NCBI GenBank assembly: GCA_032622095.1
Contig: CP136061.1
Coordinates: 25,732,991 to 25,796,990, forward strand
DNA: 64,000 nt
Origin: Siphonodentalium dalli
Lineage: Eukaryota; Mollusca; Scaphopoda; Gadilida; Siphonodentaliidae
Reading direction: 5' to 3'
This document shows, piece after piece, positions 1 through 11,420 of the stretch. The stretch's first letter is position 1; each line of letters opens with the position of its first letter. The notes under the pieces were generated by a model, which saw nothing but the letters and a program-made list of their open reading frames with translations, did not search any database and was not told the DNA's origin. Position numbers and translations under genes: made by a program.

Positions 1-44
1 TCAATTCAGGGTCAAAGCCCGGACGAAGTCGGGTCACCTTCTAG
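1..44 (+). repeat. 3' end of a CTAG-terminated (Helitron-like) repeat
   Basis: The segment ends in a short GC stem (CCCGG at 19-23, CGGG at 30-33), an 8-nt spacer and CTAG at 41-44, followed by T. The layout resembles the 3' terminus of rolling-circle (Helitron) elements and recurs at 487, 16961, 34251 and 38890. The 5' part lies outside the window. Confidence 0.45.
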
Positions 45-58
45 TATTATATATTTTG

Positions 59-97
59 TCTGTATGTATGTATGTATGTATGTATTCATGTATGTGT
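59..97. repeat. (TGTA)n microsatellite
   Basis: A run of TGTATG/TGTA units separates two CTAG-ended repeats. The same microsatellite type (TGTC/TGTA or its complement) sits at the inner edge of other copies of this family, for example at 17410-17490. Confidence 0.8.
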
Positions 98-99
98 CT

Positions 100-487
100 T
101 ATAGACTCGAAAACTGCTCGACCGATCAGACTCAAATTTGGTATGTAGGCCTACATTGATCCTGGGAATAATATGGGCGGGTACAATTTCACGTGCGACC
201 GTGCCCTTGACCTTGACCTCGCTCATATAGGCATGTTTCTGGACCTCGGACCGATCCCACTCAAATTTGGTATGTAGGCCTACTTTGATCCCGGGAACAA
301 TATGGGCAGCTCCAATTTCACGTGCGACCGTGTCCTTGACTTTGACCTTGACCTCGCTCATATACGCTCATATAGGCCTGTTTCTGCACCGATCGAACAA
401 TAGTTTGTCTAGACGTTGTATATTCTGCCCAGACGGAGGCGATCCCAAAGAAATCCCTAAATAGCCGAAGTCGGGCACATAAGCTAG
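100..487 (+). repeat. CTAG-terminated repeat with two ~125-bp internal units
   Basis: The element opens with the motif CGACCGATCAGACTCAAATT, shared in altered form with the 14105-18055 arrays. It carries two tandem units (about 119-241 and 244-366), each ending in CTTGACC...CTCGCTCATAT. It closes with a small stem (CCGAAGTCGG near 463-473) and CTAG at 484-487. No coding potential is credible; short ORFs here follow the tandem unit. Confidence 0.55.
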
Positions 488-585
488 TATATAATATAAT
501 GCCCGATTGAAATCCCCTTCATCCCGATGATATCAACGACTTCCGCCTGGATATAAAATGCAATTCAATATCAAAGTTTTCACAG

Positions 586-2235
586 ACAAAGATGATAAAG
601 TATGTGGGTTACAGCAAGACAGAGATCATCCAAGCAATTCGCCGGAAAGTTAATCAGGGCGTCAAGATAACAACGCTCGAAGACGGCAGGCTTACGGTAG
701 GTGCCAAATATACACCCTGCATTTAAACCTTGTTTGTCGTCTACACAACGGAGCGGTGGTTCAATCATATATACTTTATTCTCCCAGCCAATGTACATGG
801 TACGGAGACAACGGAATACATAAAACGATACCTACCCCATGTCAAGTGCGGATGGACGATTGTTAACGTAACTAGGTAATTAATCATATTCAATTTAATG
901 TTGCCATCAGGAGGTGACACGGGGTTTGACAAATAAGAATAGATAATGTGTTATGGCAATTCACAGGCTGCCGGCTTGTGAACTGGAAGCTACCTGATAT
1001 AACCTGCATGGAGAACAGGTAGCTACGGAAGTTTGAACGGTTCAACAACATTGAAATTGCTTACACTCAGATAAATGTCCGTCATTGCAAGTGAGACACC
1101 ACTCCACGCGCGAAGTATATGTGCATGACAGGTATGGATAGGGGAATACAAAAAAGTCTTATTCGGTGAGGGTATCCATCATACATTATGGTATCAAAGC
1201 CTTAGAATGAGACTGATCTGGGATGTCACGTACTCGGAGTTTAGGTGTCAAAGACGCGGAGGACATGATTATTCTTTTTGTTTACTGCGCTAACCGACGA
1301 ATCACAATTGTCCATTGCCAACATCAGCATTTGGATTAGGTCTGACACACGAACAATCTTTCTGTTGCATGCATGATATCTGCACGATGGCGGATGTCTG
1401 TATATGGGATATGTGCCTCACACAATATTTATTTATCCAAAAAATGTTTAATCGGTCGTTTATTTAATTAAAAAGTTATCGATTTTGTTGCGCTAACAAT
1501 CAACGTGGTGAAGGTAACATTATGTGCTCCATTTGTCATACTGCAGATGTATGATGCGGAATTCGACTCTATTAAAGTGAGAGTGTACATGCCTAAATTC
1601 GTCAAGAAGAACTTACCTGGGCTGGTATTTTACCACGGAGGAGGATGGATATCGTTGAGTATAGGTTAGTAATTAATTAGCCCCCCCCCCCTTCGCTGTC
1701 CATTTCGATGATTAGATAACATTCAAGAATTAAGGCAGAAAATGATATGCCCATGTAAATAGTTTTAAGAAAGATTTTCATCGATATGGGTATGGTGTAG
1801 TTTACTAGTTTTACTGCGATTAACGTGTGTAGCAATAGCTACATGTGAACAACAGCACGAACATGTGTTCGAAAATAACAACATGAATTCATCTCCATTT
1901 TCCTTCAATACAAATCGACAGGAGAGATTTCCATATATATCTTAAGTTTCATTTTCTTCGGTCAATGCTATCTTATAATCATACTCATATCTTCAATTTG
2001 TTACATTATACGTGGGGCTTTAACACCCCAGGCATTGCATATCAACGGTATGGTACATTCGGTACATTCTACCTCTCTGCTATATAATGTTCTGAGTCAC
2101 CTAGTTACCTGGTAATTCAATATAACATGTGGACGTGCTATAATTATCATGATCGTTTCGTTCCTTTGCAGACTCTCATCACGTTTTTGTGAAGCGGTTG
2201 TCGTTCGAGGCTAACATTGTGATCGTGTCTGTCGA
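586..2235 (+). CDS. Arylacetamide deacetylase-like serine hydrolase, 5' part (3 exons)
   Basis: Seen: three exons with consensus splice sites and compatible phases. Exon A 586-696 (after TTTTCACAG, before GTAGGT) contains ATG at 592. Exon B 1547-1664 (after CTGCAG, before GTTAGT) carries FYHGGGW. Exon C 2172-2235 (after TTTGCAG, before GTGAGT) encodes SHHVFVKRL and NIVIVSVE. Joined, they follow the AADAC / hormone-sensitive-lipase-family order: a VRVYMP strand, the HGGGW oxyanion-hole motif, then a VVVSV(E/N)YRLAP-type strand. Known family role: alpha/beta-hydrolase hydrolysis of ester or amide bonds, usually in ER-anchored proteins. The catalytic Ser (GDSAGG), Asp and His exons and an N-terminal membrane anchor were not found. 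The next 8 kb is repeat-rich, so the gene is either truncated or continues through a long intron with short exons that I missed. The true start codon is uncertain because exon A appears to have an acceptor upstream of its ATG. Confidence 0.72.
697..1546 (+). other. Intron A of the AADAC-like gene
   Basis: AT-rich sequence between two well-formed splice sites. I see no ORF, RNA gene or recognisable repeat here. Confidence 0.6.
1665..2171 (+). other. Intron B of the AADAC-like gene
   Basis: A 507-bp intron, GTTAGT to TTTGCAG, with a C-homopolymer at 1681-1692 near its 5' end. Nothing else recognised. Confidence 0.6.
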
Positions 2236-3339
2236 GTGAGTATTGCTTAGTTAATCAGGCGTCACTTTTCACATCTGTGTTTGCGTCATGTTTTATACAA
2301 AGACGCCTGGAAGGGTATGGCAATTTATGACTATCTAACTCATAAACCGGCTCTTCATCTTCGGTTTAAACGGCAGATTAAAAACAAGTTTAAACTCACA
2401 AAACGGGCTGGTTCAAGTGGCGATAATTATCCGCAAGTTGGCTAACTCACATGGTCATTTTCAGTTCCGATTAAAATTATTCTCAGACGCTTCAGGTATC
2501 GAGTCTGACGAAATCCGCTATTTTTCGCTATAAATAACTTCCACAGACTTCCAACACGTGCAGTATGACGTCACCGCCCAATTGTTTTCTTTTAAATAGG
2601 TTTGGTCAACACAATGTACATTCGGTTTCGTTTCCGCGAACTACTTTCGTTTTCACAAAAGAAAAACGTGGCTTCTTATTCTATTTCAAAATCCAAAAGC
2701 GAAATCTACCCCAGTTTGCTCGGTACCAAAGGTAATATTGGTCAATTCTTGACTCTTTATATACGTATTTCAGATTGTTTTTAATTGGTTGTCGTAAACT
2801 CTGAATTTGTAAACACTCTGTGAAATTAGCAATTCGGTGGAAAAGTGCCTTCGCTATTTTTAGCTATTGGGTGGTGTTTGCTAGAATTGCGCTGACTGAA
2901 GGGATACCCCTAGTCTTGGGGATTCCATGCTACTATCACCTGATTGGTTACATCCTTTTACAGATGATATTGCAATGAATGCTGGTAGTAATGGAACCCC
3001 TACCCAATTTTGTCAGACTCAGTACCTGAAGCATATGAGTATGATTTTAATCAGAAATGGATCATTGAAACTCCATTCACTGGTATACAGCTGAGCATGT
3101 ATACAAACAACATAATTTGATTGATGCTTTATTCTGATAATTACAAATGAATATTGAGAAATACAGAACGATATTTGCAAATGGATGTGAAGTATTGATG
3201 ATATGAAGGATATACATATACATACATGTATTGAAAACATGTATCCGTTGCAATGGGGATATCTTGCATCAAACATATTTTTTATTTTTGTTTTTTTATG
3301 ATTCTCATCAATATCTTTATTGTCTAACATCTGTATACC
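2236..3339. other. Unassigned non-coding stretch after the last esterase exon
   Basis: The sequence begins with a good 5' splice site (GTGAGT at 2236). I searched by eye for YRLAP-like and GDSAGG-like coding blocks and found none. The ORFs at 2602-2784 and 3019-3330 lack recognisable composition or motifs and are treated as chance. Confidence 0.5.
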
Positions 3340-3840
3340 ACATGAAAGTGATGAAACCCCTATAATATCATTGAATAATCCATTACATATTTTTTGTATC
3401 TGTCACTAGTGGCTAATAGCTAATAGTCCAAGTGGTAATCACTTTCATTTTATACCTGCGCGCGTGACGTCATTTTGTTTCCGTACCAAAAGTTAAACAA
3501 ATTATATTATATTATTGACACAATAATGTTATTGACAAATGTTACCAATAGATAACCCAATAGATGTCAAATAAAGACGAAACTAAAAGGGACTATATTT
3601 CGTTGCGCGTGTATTGCAGTACTGACGTATAGTGGTGAAGCGTCTGAGCCAACACAAGACTTGTATACAGTTTGCGTGTTCTCTACAGAGCTGATGTTGT
3701 TAAAAAGGCATTTTGTTTTCCATGTGATATACAAGATCTTCATCTCGTTATGTTGGGATATAAGATTTTATGAAACTCGTTTCATAAAATCTTATATTAT
3801 ATCGTTTCATAAAATCTTATATCCCAACATAACTCGTTGG
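3340..3840 (+). repeat. Dispersed repeat R1, copy 1, with an internal hairpin
   Basis: About 430 bp match an inverted copy at 32140-32600 over a long stretch, including TAGTGGTGAAGCGTCTGAGC-like and TTGTTAAAAAGGCATT-like blocks. A more diverged copy lies at 26450-26780. At 3748-3834 two arms of GTTATGTTGGGATATAAGAT and its complement form a hairpin; the same arms recur at 32020-32150. Confidence 0.65.
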
Positions 3841-3864
3841 AGATCCTCTACTCGCATATATGGT

Positions 3865-4015
3865 AGCCAGCTAGGCGCGCACCGCCTCTCAGTAGGTGCA
3901 CCGCGCCTCGAGCGAAGGCGCGCCGCGCCTTTCGCTGATTATCATCGCGCCGATCCGCGGAGCGGTCTTCGTTCGTCGTCCGTTGCTTCTACTAATTACG
4001 TCCGCGCGTTCGATT
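3865..4015. other. GC-rich island in AT-rich DNA
   Basis: A short, CpG-dense block (GGCGCGC, CCGCGCC, GGCGCGCCGCGCC, CCGCGGAGCGG) stands out against an AT-rich background. I see no ORF with recognisable product. It could be a promoter-like CpG cluster or the terminus of a GC-rich mobile element; the sequence alone does not decide. Confidence 0.4.
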
Positions 4016-4045
4016 TGATTGAATTATCGAAACTAAATGTAGCTT

Positions 4046-4345
4046 TAACCCTTTCAGTGCCAAGTCCGATGTTTGTATCAACCCATATTTCCTTGATCAT
4101 TTTTCAAATTTACTGATTATAATAATGTGATACATTGATGGAATGAGCTCTTAGTTGTATACGTATACGTTTACATCGAGGTAGGTCTGTACTTTCACCC
4201 TTTCAGTGCCAAGTCCGATGTTTGTATCAACCCATATTTCCTTGATCATTTTTCAAATTTATTGATTATAATAATGTGATACATTGATGGAATGAGCTCT
4301 TAGTTGTATACATATACGTTTACATCGAGGTAGGTCGCAACTTTC
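4046..4345 (+). repeat. Tandem ~150-bp duplication starting with CCCTTTCAGTGCC
   Basis: Two units (about 4047-4195 and 4197-4345) are nearly identical, including the TTGTATCAACCCATATTTCC block. The first 40 bases match the left end of the piggyBac-like MITEs at 30636, 46814 and 47588, so this looks like a duplicated solo end with no right terminus. Confidence 0.7.
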
Positions 4346-4349
4346 TTAC

Positions 4350-5200
4350 ATCAGAGGATACGTTCTTACACCAGAGGATGCAACAAGGCAAATACGTACT
4401 TAGCGTGATTAGTTATATACCAGCTATAAGATACGATATGTATATGCACATGCATGGTACACTTGAAGAGACACGGAAGTGACTGGAATTGGAATTCATT
4501 AGAATTTTTAAATTCTTCCGACTTGATCATCACTCTACGTGCACATGTCTGATATGGCTATAATCCAACTCAAGGCAATCAGGGTTTACTAATGTAACTC
4601 TGCGCTTTATTTTCTATGTCAAGAAATATACCTAAATCGAGAGCGTTTCGCCACACGGATAAAGACCATAAAGAGCGTTGTGTGATATTTTTTTCGAAAT
4701 AACCAACATTGGTTTCAGTCCGATATAACAATGCATAAGGCAATCAGGCTTCTCTTATCAGTTGCAGTATATCTTATTATCTCTGTTACTAGTAGTGTTA
4801 GCACAACAAAAAGAGTTATCAATAAAGAGTGTTTTGTCATATATAAAATTGATATGTATTAACCATAAACCTTCAGTGCGGTGTAACATAGTGCATGATT
4901 TTGGTCCCTTTCTTGTATCTGAATAATTGCCTTTGGTGCGATGCGATGTGTGATTTAAAATGAGATATTGGCATAGTGTGCCATCGCATTTGTACTATCT
5001 TATCATGGGAAATAAAATATGCTGCCAAAATTAAATAAATCCTTCATAGTCATGTCAAGTCTGTATAATAAACTATAAGTATGTACTTTCTGTGTCCAAT
5101 TACTCAACATATATCATGAAACAGGTATGCAGTGACTGCGCGGCTAGTAACTGTGTTCCACTGGTCCTATCCGTCTATTCTGCTATGACGTTAGTAGGTC
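4350..5200. other. Unassigned AT-rich non-coding stretch
   Basis: No ORF, RNA gene or clear repeat was recognised apart from short low-complexity stretches. Confidence 0.5.
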
Positions 5201-5204
5201 TTGT

Positions 5205-5346
5205 GAAATTGTTATGCTGTTGGTAGGACAAACTGACGTCGTTACGAAAAGTACTGTTTTTGTTCTTTTAAGTGTCATTTTCGCGGTGTTTGGCTAAGCC
5301 GAGGGTTTTTATAAATAACAGTGTGTGTATGAAACATTCAATAACG

Positions 5347-5378
<32 letters not shown>

Positions 5379-5625
5379 TAGTAATGGCTGCGCTGGTATT
5401 TGCTAAATAACATTAATAGCTAAATTGTTGATAGTCGATTTGCAACAGCTAATACAAACAGTATTAACTTATTTGTATTGTGCTTCTGAATGTTTCATAC
5501 ACATTATACCGTTTCTTGCATATGTTCAGATTATCCGAACACCGCAATAATGACAACTTTAAAACTGATTAACGGTATCTTTTCGTAACAGCATCAGTTT
5601 GCCGTAACCTCGCATAGCAGTTAAT
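5205..5625. repeat. Degenerate inverted-repeat element
   Basis: Left arm 5205-5345 (GTTACGAAAAGTAC, GCGGTGTTTGG, GTATGAAACATTCA) pairs with right arm 5488-5625 read in reverse complement (GTTACGAAAAGATAC, GCGGTGTTCGG, GTATGAAACATTCA). The arms are diverged, consistent with an old foldback or MITE-type insertion. A (TA)n tract and T-run lie near the centre. Confidence 0.5.
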
Positions 5626-5639
5626 CATTATCCATCAGC

Positions 5640-6180
5640 ACCATATCACATTAGCAGGACAACTTGACTAGGGTGTGTTCCTAAATTTCCACCGCGGATC
5701 GATTCGGTCATGCGTTGATGGTTCTTCGTCGTTAATGACTAATAATTACGCACGCCAGTTCCACCCCATGCATCCGGACATGCTCGTAGCGGAAGACATG
5801 CCCGTAGCGGAATAACCACATGGCCCGCGATTTGCACACCATTCACGGTTAAACACATTTTGCACCGAAACCAACACATACCAGTGGTTGACGGTGGTGG
5901 TACTATTTGTGGCTATAATTTACCCAACTGTACATCAAACTTCTTTAAACATGGACGCAGTTTAATCCTATTCTATAGCGAAGTTAGGCCAAACATTGTG
6001 GCAAACTTTTCATTTCTTACATAAAATTACGATTTCTGTGGTAACAGCCCAGACAACATAGTCTTTGCATACATTGCTATTTCTGCGGATATTCCCTTAA
6101 TATAATAGACAACATTTTCAGTCATGTTTCTACATTTTTCATAGTAAAAAAATTAACATATATGCAGGTCATAGCAAGAA
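5640..6180. other. Unassigned non-coding stretch
   Basis: Nothing recognisable on either strand. Confidence 0.5.
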
Positions 6181-6186
6181 AATATG

Positions 6187-6231
6187 GCATGTCTATAGCA
6201 GTGTTTTTACGTTTGCTATAGACATGCCCCA
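6187..6231. repeat. Short perfect hairpin (14-bp stem)
   Basis: GCATGTCTATAGCA is followed after a short loop by its exact reverse complement. It may be a remnant of a foldback element. Confidence 0.55.
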
Positions 6232-6545
6232 AAATCAAGTGAGTGCATCCATGGAAACTAATTTTTCGGGCACTAATATGATTGACATCGCAAACATGTC
6301 CAGTTATTTGTTATTTAATTACGCTAACGCATGGTCATATTACCATATTTATTCTTGTCGACCACGTCCATCGATAACTTATATAGTGCGTAGAAATAAC
6401 CACACGGAACATGGTGCTGTTATCCCTTACACGAACAAGTACCCTTATGATTTTTGCGATGCTTGATTAATCTGCAAGGCCAGTGTCTAGTTGAAACATT
6501 CAAAAACATATATTCTTGAACTTTATTAACCCATGCCATACTACT

Positions 6546-7394
6546 AGTGTTCGCGCTGCCACTTGCCAAATTTGCTAATGGCAAAAATAATTCAAATTTG
6601 GCAAACAATAATTTCATTTGGCAAATCACTTTTTAATTCCTCTAGAAAAATTGAAAACAATATTGGTCAATCAACACCATTCATTTCAGGAAACGTACAA
6701 TATAATTATATTAGTGGTGTTGTATATGGTTTACGAAAAGTGAACACCTCTATTAAGATGAAGTTAAACTGATAGCATTAATATCGATTGGTGGTGGGAT
6801 TTAGTGTGGAGGTGTTTACATAGCAAACCGGGGCCCCGGTGGTCCAGTCGGTATAGTTCCAGCTGCATTACGCCGCCAGCGTCGACGAAGCTGGTTCTAA
6901 CCCCGTCATATAGAGGGTGACAGGAATCGTGTACCTGGGCAAGGTTGTCAGTTGCTTTCCGGGGTCTGTGGTTTATACACGCAGTGGAACGATTTTCCGG
7001 TGAAATTAAGCCTCTGTGTGGTCTTTCCTCCACCCGTAAAATTGACAACGTCGTTTGTGGCCTAGCGGCTAGAACGACTATAAACACTAACAAACATAGC
7101 AAATCCTCTTGTGATGCGCCCTTCTGATAAGGCAACCCTTCTATCGTGTTATTGTTTGATTATTTGTTTATTATGTGGTGATAAACTAGAGATGCGAATA
7201 TGATTATTAACTTCTCGCTTTTCTATCGATATCAAAAGTTGTTCAAACCGCGAGTGTCAGAACATAAGACTCAAAGTTGCAGAAAATGATACTTACAAGG
7301 ATAGTATTTCGCAAATTTTGAAATAATTTGGCAAACAAAAATTTCTTTTGGCGAATTATATGGCAAAGTAAATTTTGGTCCAGCGCGGACCCTG
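6546..7394. mobile_element. Degenerate hAT-like non-autonomous element hosting a SINE
   Basis: The left end (GTTCGCGCTGCCA followed by GCCAAATTTG-rich sequence) and the reverse complement of the right end (CAGGGTCCGCGCTGG, then GCCAAA-rich blocks) resemble each other. They start like hAT termini (CAGGG...CCGCGCTG). No transposase is present. The two edges also share a direct GGCAAACAA(A/T)AATTTC block. The SINE at about 6829 lies inside it. The hAT assignment rests only on terminal resemblance. Confidence 0.35.
6829..7115 (+). repeat. tRNA-derived SINE
   Basis: The 5' region is tRNA-like: a box-A-like TGGTCCAGTCGGTATAGTTC at 6840-6859 and a box-B-like GGTTCTAACCCC at 6892-6903. A conserved-looking body follows (TTTCCGGGGTCTGTGG, AATTAAGCCTCTGTGTGG) and the 3' part is AAC/TA-rich. 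The anticodon arm is degraded, so this is a retroposed SINE and not a functional tRNA gene. Confidence 0.6.
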
Positions 7395-7912
7395 CAAACT
7401 ACAAAACGTTAGAGCAGATTAGAAATTTACCCCTCCTTAAAGTCAGATAAACGCGTGAAACCAGATCCAGACCAGCGACCATAAATCGACCAACTTAGAT
7501 TCCAATAATTGGGACAAGTACCGATAAGCAACCAATAAGTTTACATGTCCAATAAGTTTACCTTTCTTTGACTGAAAGCAGGCACAATGTACCAGGGACA
7601 AACAATATCCGCATAGCGTAAGTGCTGTCGACATCCAAATTGGTATATGCATGTACTCGTGTGTATACAGCAATAAAATGTGTCTAAGATACTCCGTGTA
7701 TCGGAGTTGAACATCAGCGTGAGTTTTCTAACAAACTTTAAAATGGACGTATCCATAACCAACGAACGGCTCTTGGTTGTGTAACATCAAATCAATTACC
7801 ATCAAAGCCACATGGCGGCCCCAATCGTAATTCAAAGTAATTTGTCAGTTCTGTTAGGTCAGCATATGACATTTTGGTACGTGCTTTGATTAGATAAGTG
7901 ATGTTACTTGGC
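7395..7912. other. Unassigned non-coding stretch
   Basis: The overlapping short ORFs have no recognisable domain. A block near 7800-7830 containing CACATGGCGG anticipates the repeat family that follows. Confidence 0.45.
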
Positions 7913-9960
7913 ACATGGCGGTTTGTGATTCAAAATACAGCTAATAATGTTCACTTTCGAAATTTTACCGGTACCGAAATAGGTCGATACATACATGTAC
8001 ACTCTGCCGTTAAATGAGCATGCCGAGTTCCCAAAAAAAACATATTGATGTAATGTAAAATACAACTTTAAACACGGTGTTTGGGTCCCAAACAAAAACA
8101 GAAAATTCCACGAGGTGGTTTAGAAAAGAGCGTTCAGTATTAGTCTATTCTAGATATCGCAGACATGACGAGCGTTTTTTCTTCACTTGTATGTATGTGA
8201 AAAGTAGAACATAGCTGTAAAACTGCTGTAGCCATGGCATGTATTGCCATAGATCACGAAGCTGGCATATCAGCACACCATAAAAACGATGGCCAGACTA
8301 AATACATAATATACACATTGTAATGAATCTCTCTTGGTCTAGATATATATAAGAGTATAAATTCAGTGTGAAAGTTTGTCTATCTATCTGTCTATCTGCC
8401 CGGATTTTCTCCCTATACCGATTTCAATTGCATTTGGTGTGATGACTCGGGGTACCCTAGCGGATGTTATCACGGTGTTAGATTTAATTAACAAATTATA
8501 AAATAAATAATAAGTGAATGGAGCAGAGCTCAATTTAAAAAAAACAAAAGTGTTTAAAATAAAATATACATATTTTTTTTATCTCAAGACACATGGCGGT
8601 TTGCACTCATAAATACATCTAATAAATAATCACTTTTTAATTGTTACCGACAACGAACTGGTTTGTACTTACACGAACAACCTTTCTGCGGGCATTATAT
8701 GTGTCGGGAAGAAGCATTTAATTCATACAAAATTTAACGTTTAACACGCGGTGTTTGTTCATAAGAAAGAGCGTTTATTAAAATGAAAACGTTTATCAAA
8801 TGGCTGTGACCATGGATATTATTTTTCAGAGCTAGCATATGAAGCCGGTATGTCAATGGTTCGTTTTATTTGTCAATATATCGTATACCTCATTCCAAAT
8901 TACGCCGAGGCGTATAGTTTTTGAGTCTGTCATGGTCATTATTTGTTTAAATAATCTCTCATTGGGGATGTTTCACATGATATGTTCTCGTAAAATAGGG
9001 CGCGCTCGTCTGACAGAGAAATACAGTGTATCAAAAAAGTCGAGGTCAAAGTACCGTCCGCTTAGTATGTTGAAATATGCCAAATAGTAATTGCCGGAAA
9101 GAATCTGGAACCCATTCATTAATGGCAAGCACGTGTCCGTATGTTGTAGCGAAGTCTTTTTCCTGCGAACGATGGATAAACGGCATCCCCCACTGTGTGG
9201 TGTCATCATCCGAGTCTTTAATGATAATATGTCATCCGTGACCACATTGTCACATAACACATGAGCGCATATATAGTACATTACCTAAACATGATATGTG
9301 AATTAAACATATGAACATATAAACATATAAACAGGAAATACACATAGATAAATGTAGTTTGTATAACACATACAAAGCTAAACCTAGAAATCGGCAGAAT
9401 ATAGGACATAAATATTTGACACCCGCTGCGCTCTGTGCCAAATCATCAGGTTGTTGCACCCGTGAATCGGCGCCGTTTTCATGAGTGAGATGGATATATC
9501 TAATTACCCGCGGTGTGATGTCATTATCGAATATTCCGACTAGAGTGCTATATAATTGAGTGTCGGGTAATAAGTTAATCGCAGTCGATACCCCCCGTAG
9601 ATTATCAAAAGTTTCTATCTAGGGTATTATATAACATTAATTAAAGCCATATGGTATAGTTCGCGCTTTAAAATGCATGTAATAATATTCGCTTTTGAAT
9701 GTTTTGCCGGTATCGATATAGGTTGATAAAAACTCGAAATACTGTTCTACGGGCATTTTATGCCACAGAAAGGCGCACTGGAGTAACAAAAAAATCAACT
9801 TTGAACACGGTGTTTGGGTCCCAATACAAACAACATACATATGCACATTTATTTTACTCATATGCAAAACGTTGAAAACAGAGGTAAAACTGCTGTGACC
9901 ATGCCAAGTATTTTTCAGAGAATATGAATCTGATATATAAACATTTCGTGTATTTGTCAA
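7913..9960. repeat. Three diverged copies of one dispersed repeat
   Basis: Related blocks lie at about 7913-8130, 8590-8790 and 9645-9860. Each has, in order, a (CA)CATGG(C/T)-type start, AATAAT(G/C)TTCACTTT-like sequence, a T(A/G)CCGGTA(C/T)CGA-like block, GGGCATT and a final ACACGGTGTTTG(G)GT block. The material between the copies shows no genes. ORFs here have no recognisable product. Confidence 0.55.
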
Positions 9961-10054
9961 CCTATTTTATACTCCTTCTTGTCAACAGTTAATCACATCT
10001 CTGTCACCACATCACAACATCAACGACTTCTTTGATAACTCAATAAAGACATAA

Positions 10055-10585
10055 CTATTTAACGATAATACTCGCAGCAAACTCCCCAGAAATAGCAACA
10101 GACGTGATCCCCCACGCAACAAGCTTAGAACATACAGAACGTTCAAAACAATCACTTGTTTGGAGGAATATCTTGACATCATTTCCACCCCCAAACAACG
10201 AGAATCCCTCACGAAATTCAGAATTAGTTGTCACACACTGGGCATTGGGCGCGGACGCTATTTCGATTTCGATGAAGCAGACCGTAAATGTGAAACCTGC
10301 AACCAAATTGATAATGAGGAGCACTTTCTCCTCCATTGTACCTCACTGTCCGACGAGCGCGCCATATTTCACGAGAAACTAATACCTGATCTCCTAACCA
10401 CCCCTAACGAGAGGTTATTCAATAAAATATTAACAAGCACAGACCCAACAACTCTACAGGCACTGGCATATTTCGTCCACTGTGGACTGAAAAAGAAAGG
10501 TGTTTGGCGATCAAGTGACGAACTGGTTAATCGAGTACAACAAAAAAGGAACACTGCCCTATCAGTCAAATGTACATTAACATAG
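10055..10585 (+). pseudogene. Non-LTR retrotransposon reverse transcriptase, C-terminal zinc-binding tail
   Basis: A 177-codon open frame without its own start codon begins just after a stop. Visible motifs fit the extreme C terminus of CR1/L2-type retrotransposon polyproteins: KLRTYRTFK, then EEYLD, then LTKFRISCH, GRYFDFDEADRKCETC and EEHFLLHC (a C-x2-C ... H-x3-H/C zinc-binding knuckle). The reverse transcriptase and endonuclease domains are absent, so it is a 5'-truncated copy. About 135 bp of 3' UTR follow, ending near 10722 in AATAAACTTGATTGATAGAG, the short-repeat tail style of such elements. The frame is intact, which suggests moderate age. Clade assignment is uncertain. Confidence 0.75.
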
Positions 10586-10722
10586 AATAACATTATTATG
10601 TATTTGTTGCTACTTATTTTGTTCCATGCATATTCGATGTTCTTGTCCTGTTATTCTATATATATGTTAATGTACATTTGACCATACATGGTGTAACGTA
10701 CTAATAAACTTGATTGATAGAG
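10586..10722 (+). repeat. 3' UTR and tail of the truncated non-LTR retrotransposon
   Basis: AT-rich 3' UTR between the stop codon and a TTGATTGA-type tail. It contains a (TA)n tract and AATAAA at about 10702. Confidence 0.55.
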
Positions 10723-11029
10723 TGATCTAAATTGCGTAAACAACACTTGGAAGCTCGGGCGATCCATGTCCGTTTATACATGTATATATATTCACCAGCG
10801 AATATGAAACAATTAATATTGTATATCTTTGGAAGTGTTTTCGTCTCCCATTTGTATACAACGTCATATGGGCAAATCTTGTAATCTGATGGTATATCGG
10901 GTTTATAGCAGACAATTTCAATTGAATTTTAATGGTCAATGACTGAGCACTGGCACTAACGTGGTAAACGAGGCTTTTGTGCGTTGATCTATTCAAAGGG
11001 TCAATTCAAGACATATTATGTACTTGTTC
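10723..11029. other. Unassigned non-coding stretch
   Basis: No recognisable gene or repeat. Confidence 0.45.
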
Positions 11030-11420
11030 GGGTGTGTTAAATTGATAAGTTAGTATGCAGGCGCTATGCCAACTAAAGGAATATTACATTCTACTAACAT
11101 CGCCAAAAATTTGAACCAAATTGGCCGTAGCACTCCATAGAAAACATCGTCATAACTACGCTCAATTGTAAATATTTACTAATCGATTCGGGACGAATCT
11201 ATAGGCGATAAACTAACGAAAACAATTTCGCCATCGAGAGTCACTGCATTTAATTAATATATAAGAATGACGGTGTGTGCTGTGACGTTTGCTACACTAT
11301 TTGTAAAAAAAAATACTACATTGAACAGATTATTCTCCATTTCTATGTTATCACCATACCGGAGTGTTTTACATCACTTTAATACAAATAGTAAAATGTG
11401 TGCATATGACTTGCTTGAAA
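11030..11420 (+). repeat. Dispersed repeat R2, copy 1
   Basis: The block shares long stretches with 56120-56480 in the same orientation, including CACTCCATAGAAAACATC, CTCAATTGTAAAT, CGATTCGGGAC and TTTCGCCATCGAGAGTCACT. It is non-coding and of unknown class. Confidence 0.65.

Noticed and set aside
6829-6910. Functional tRNA gene
   Set aside because: Box-like motifs are present, but the anticodon arm does not fold properly and a SINE body follows.
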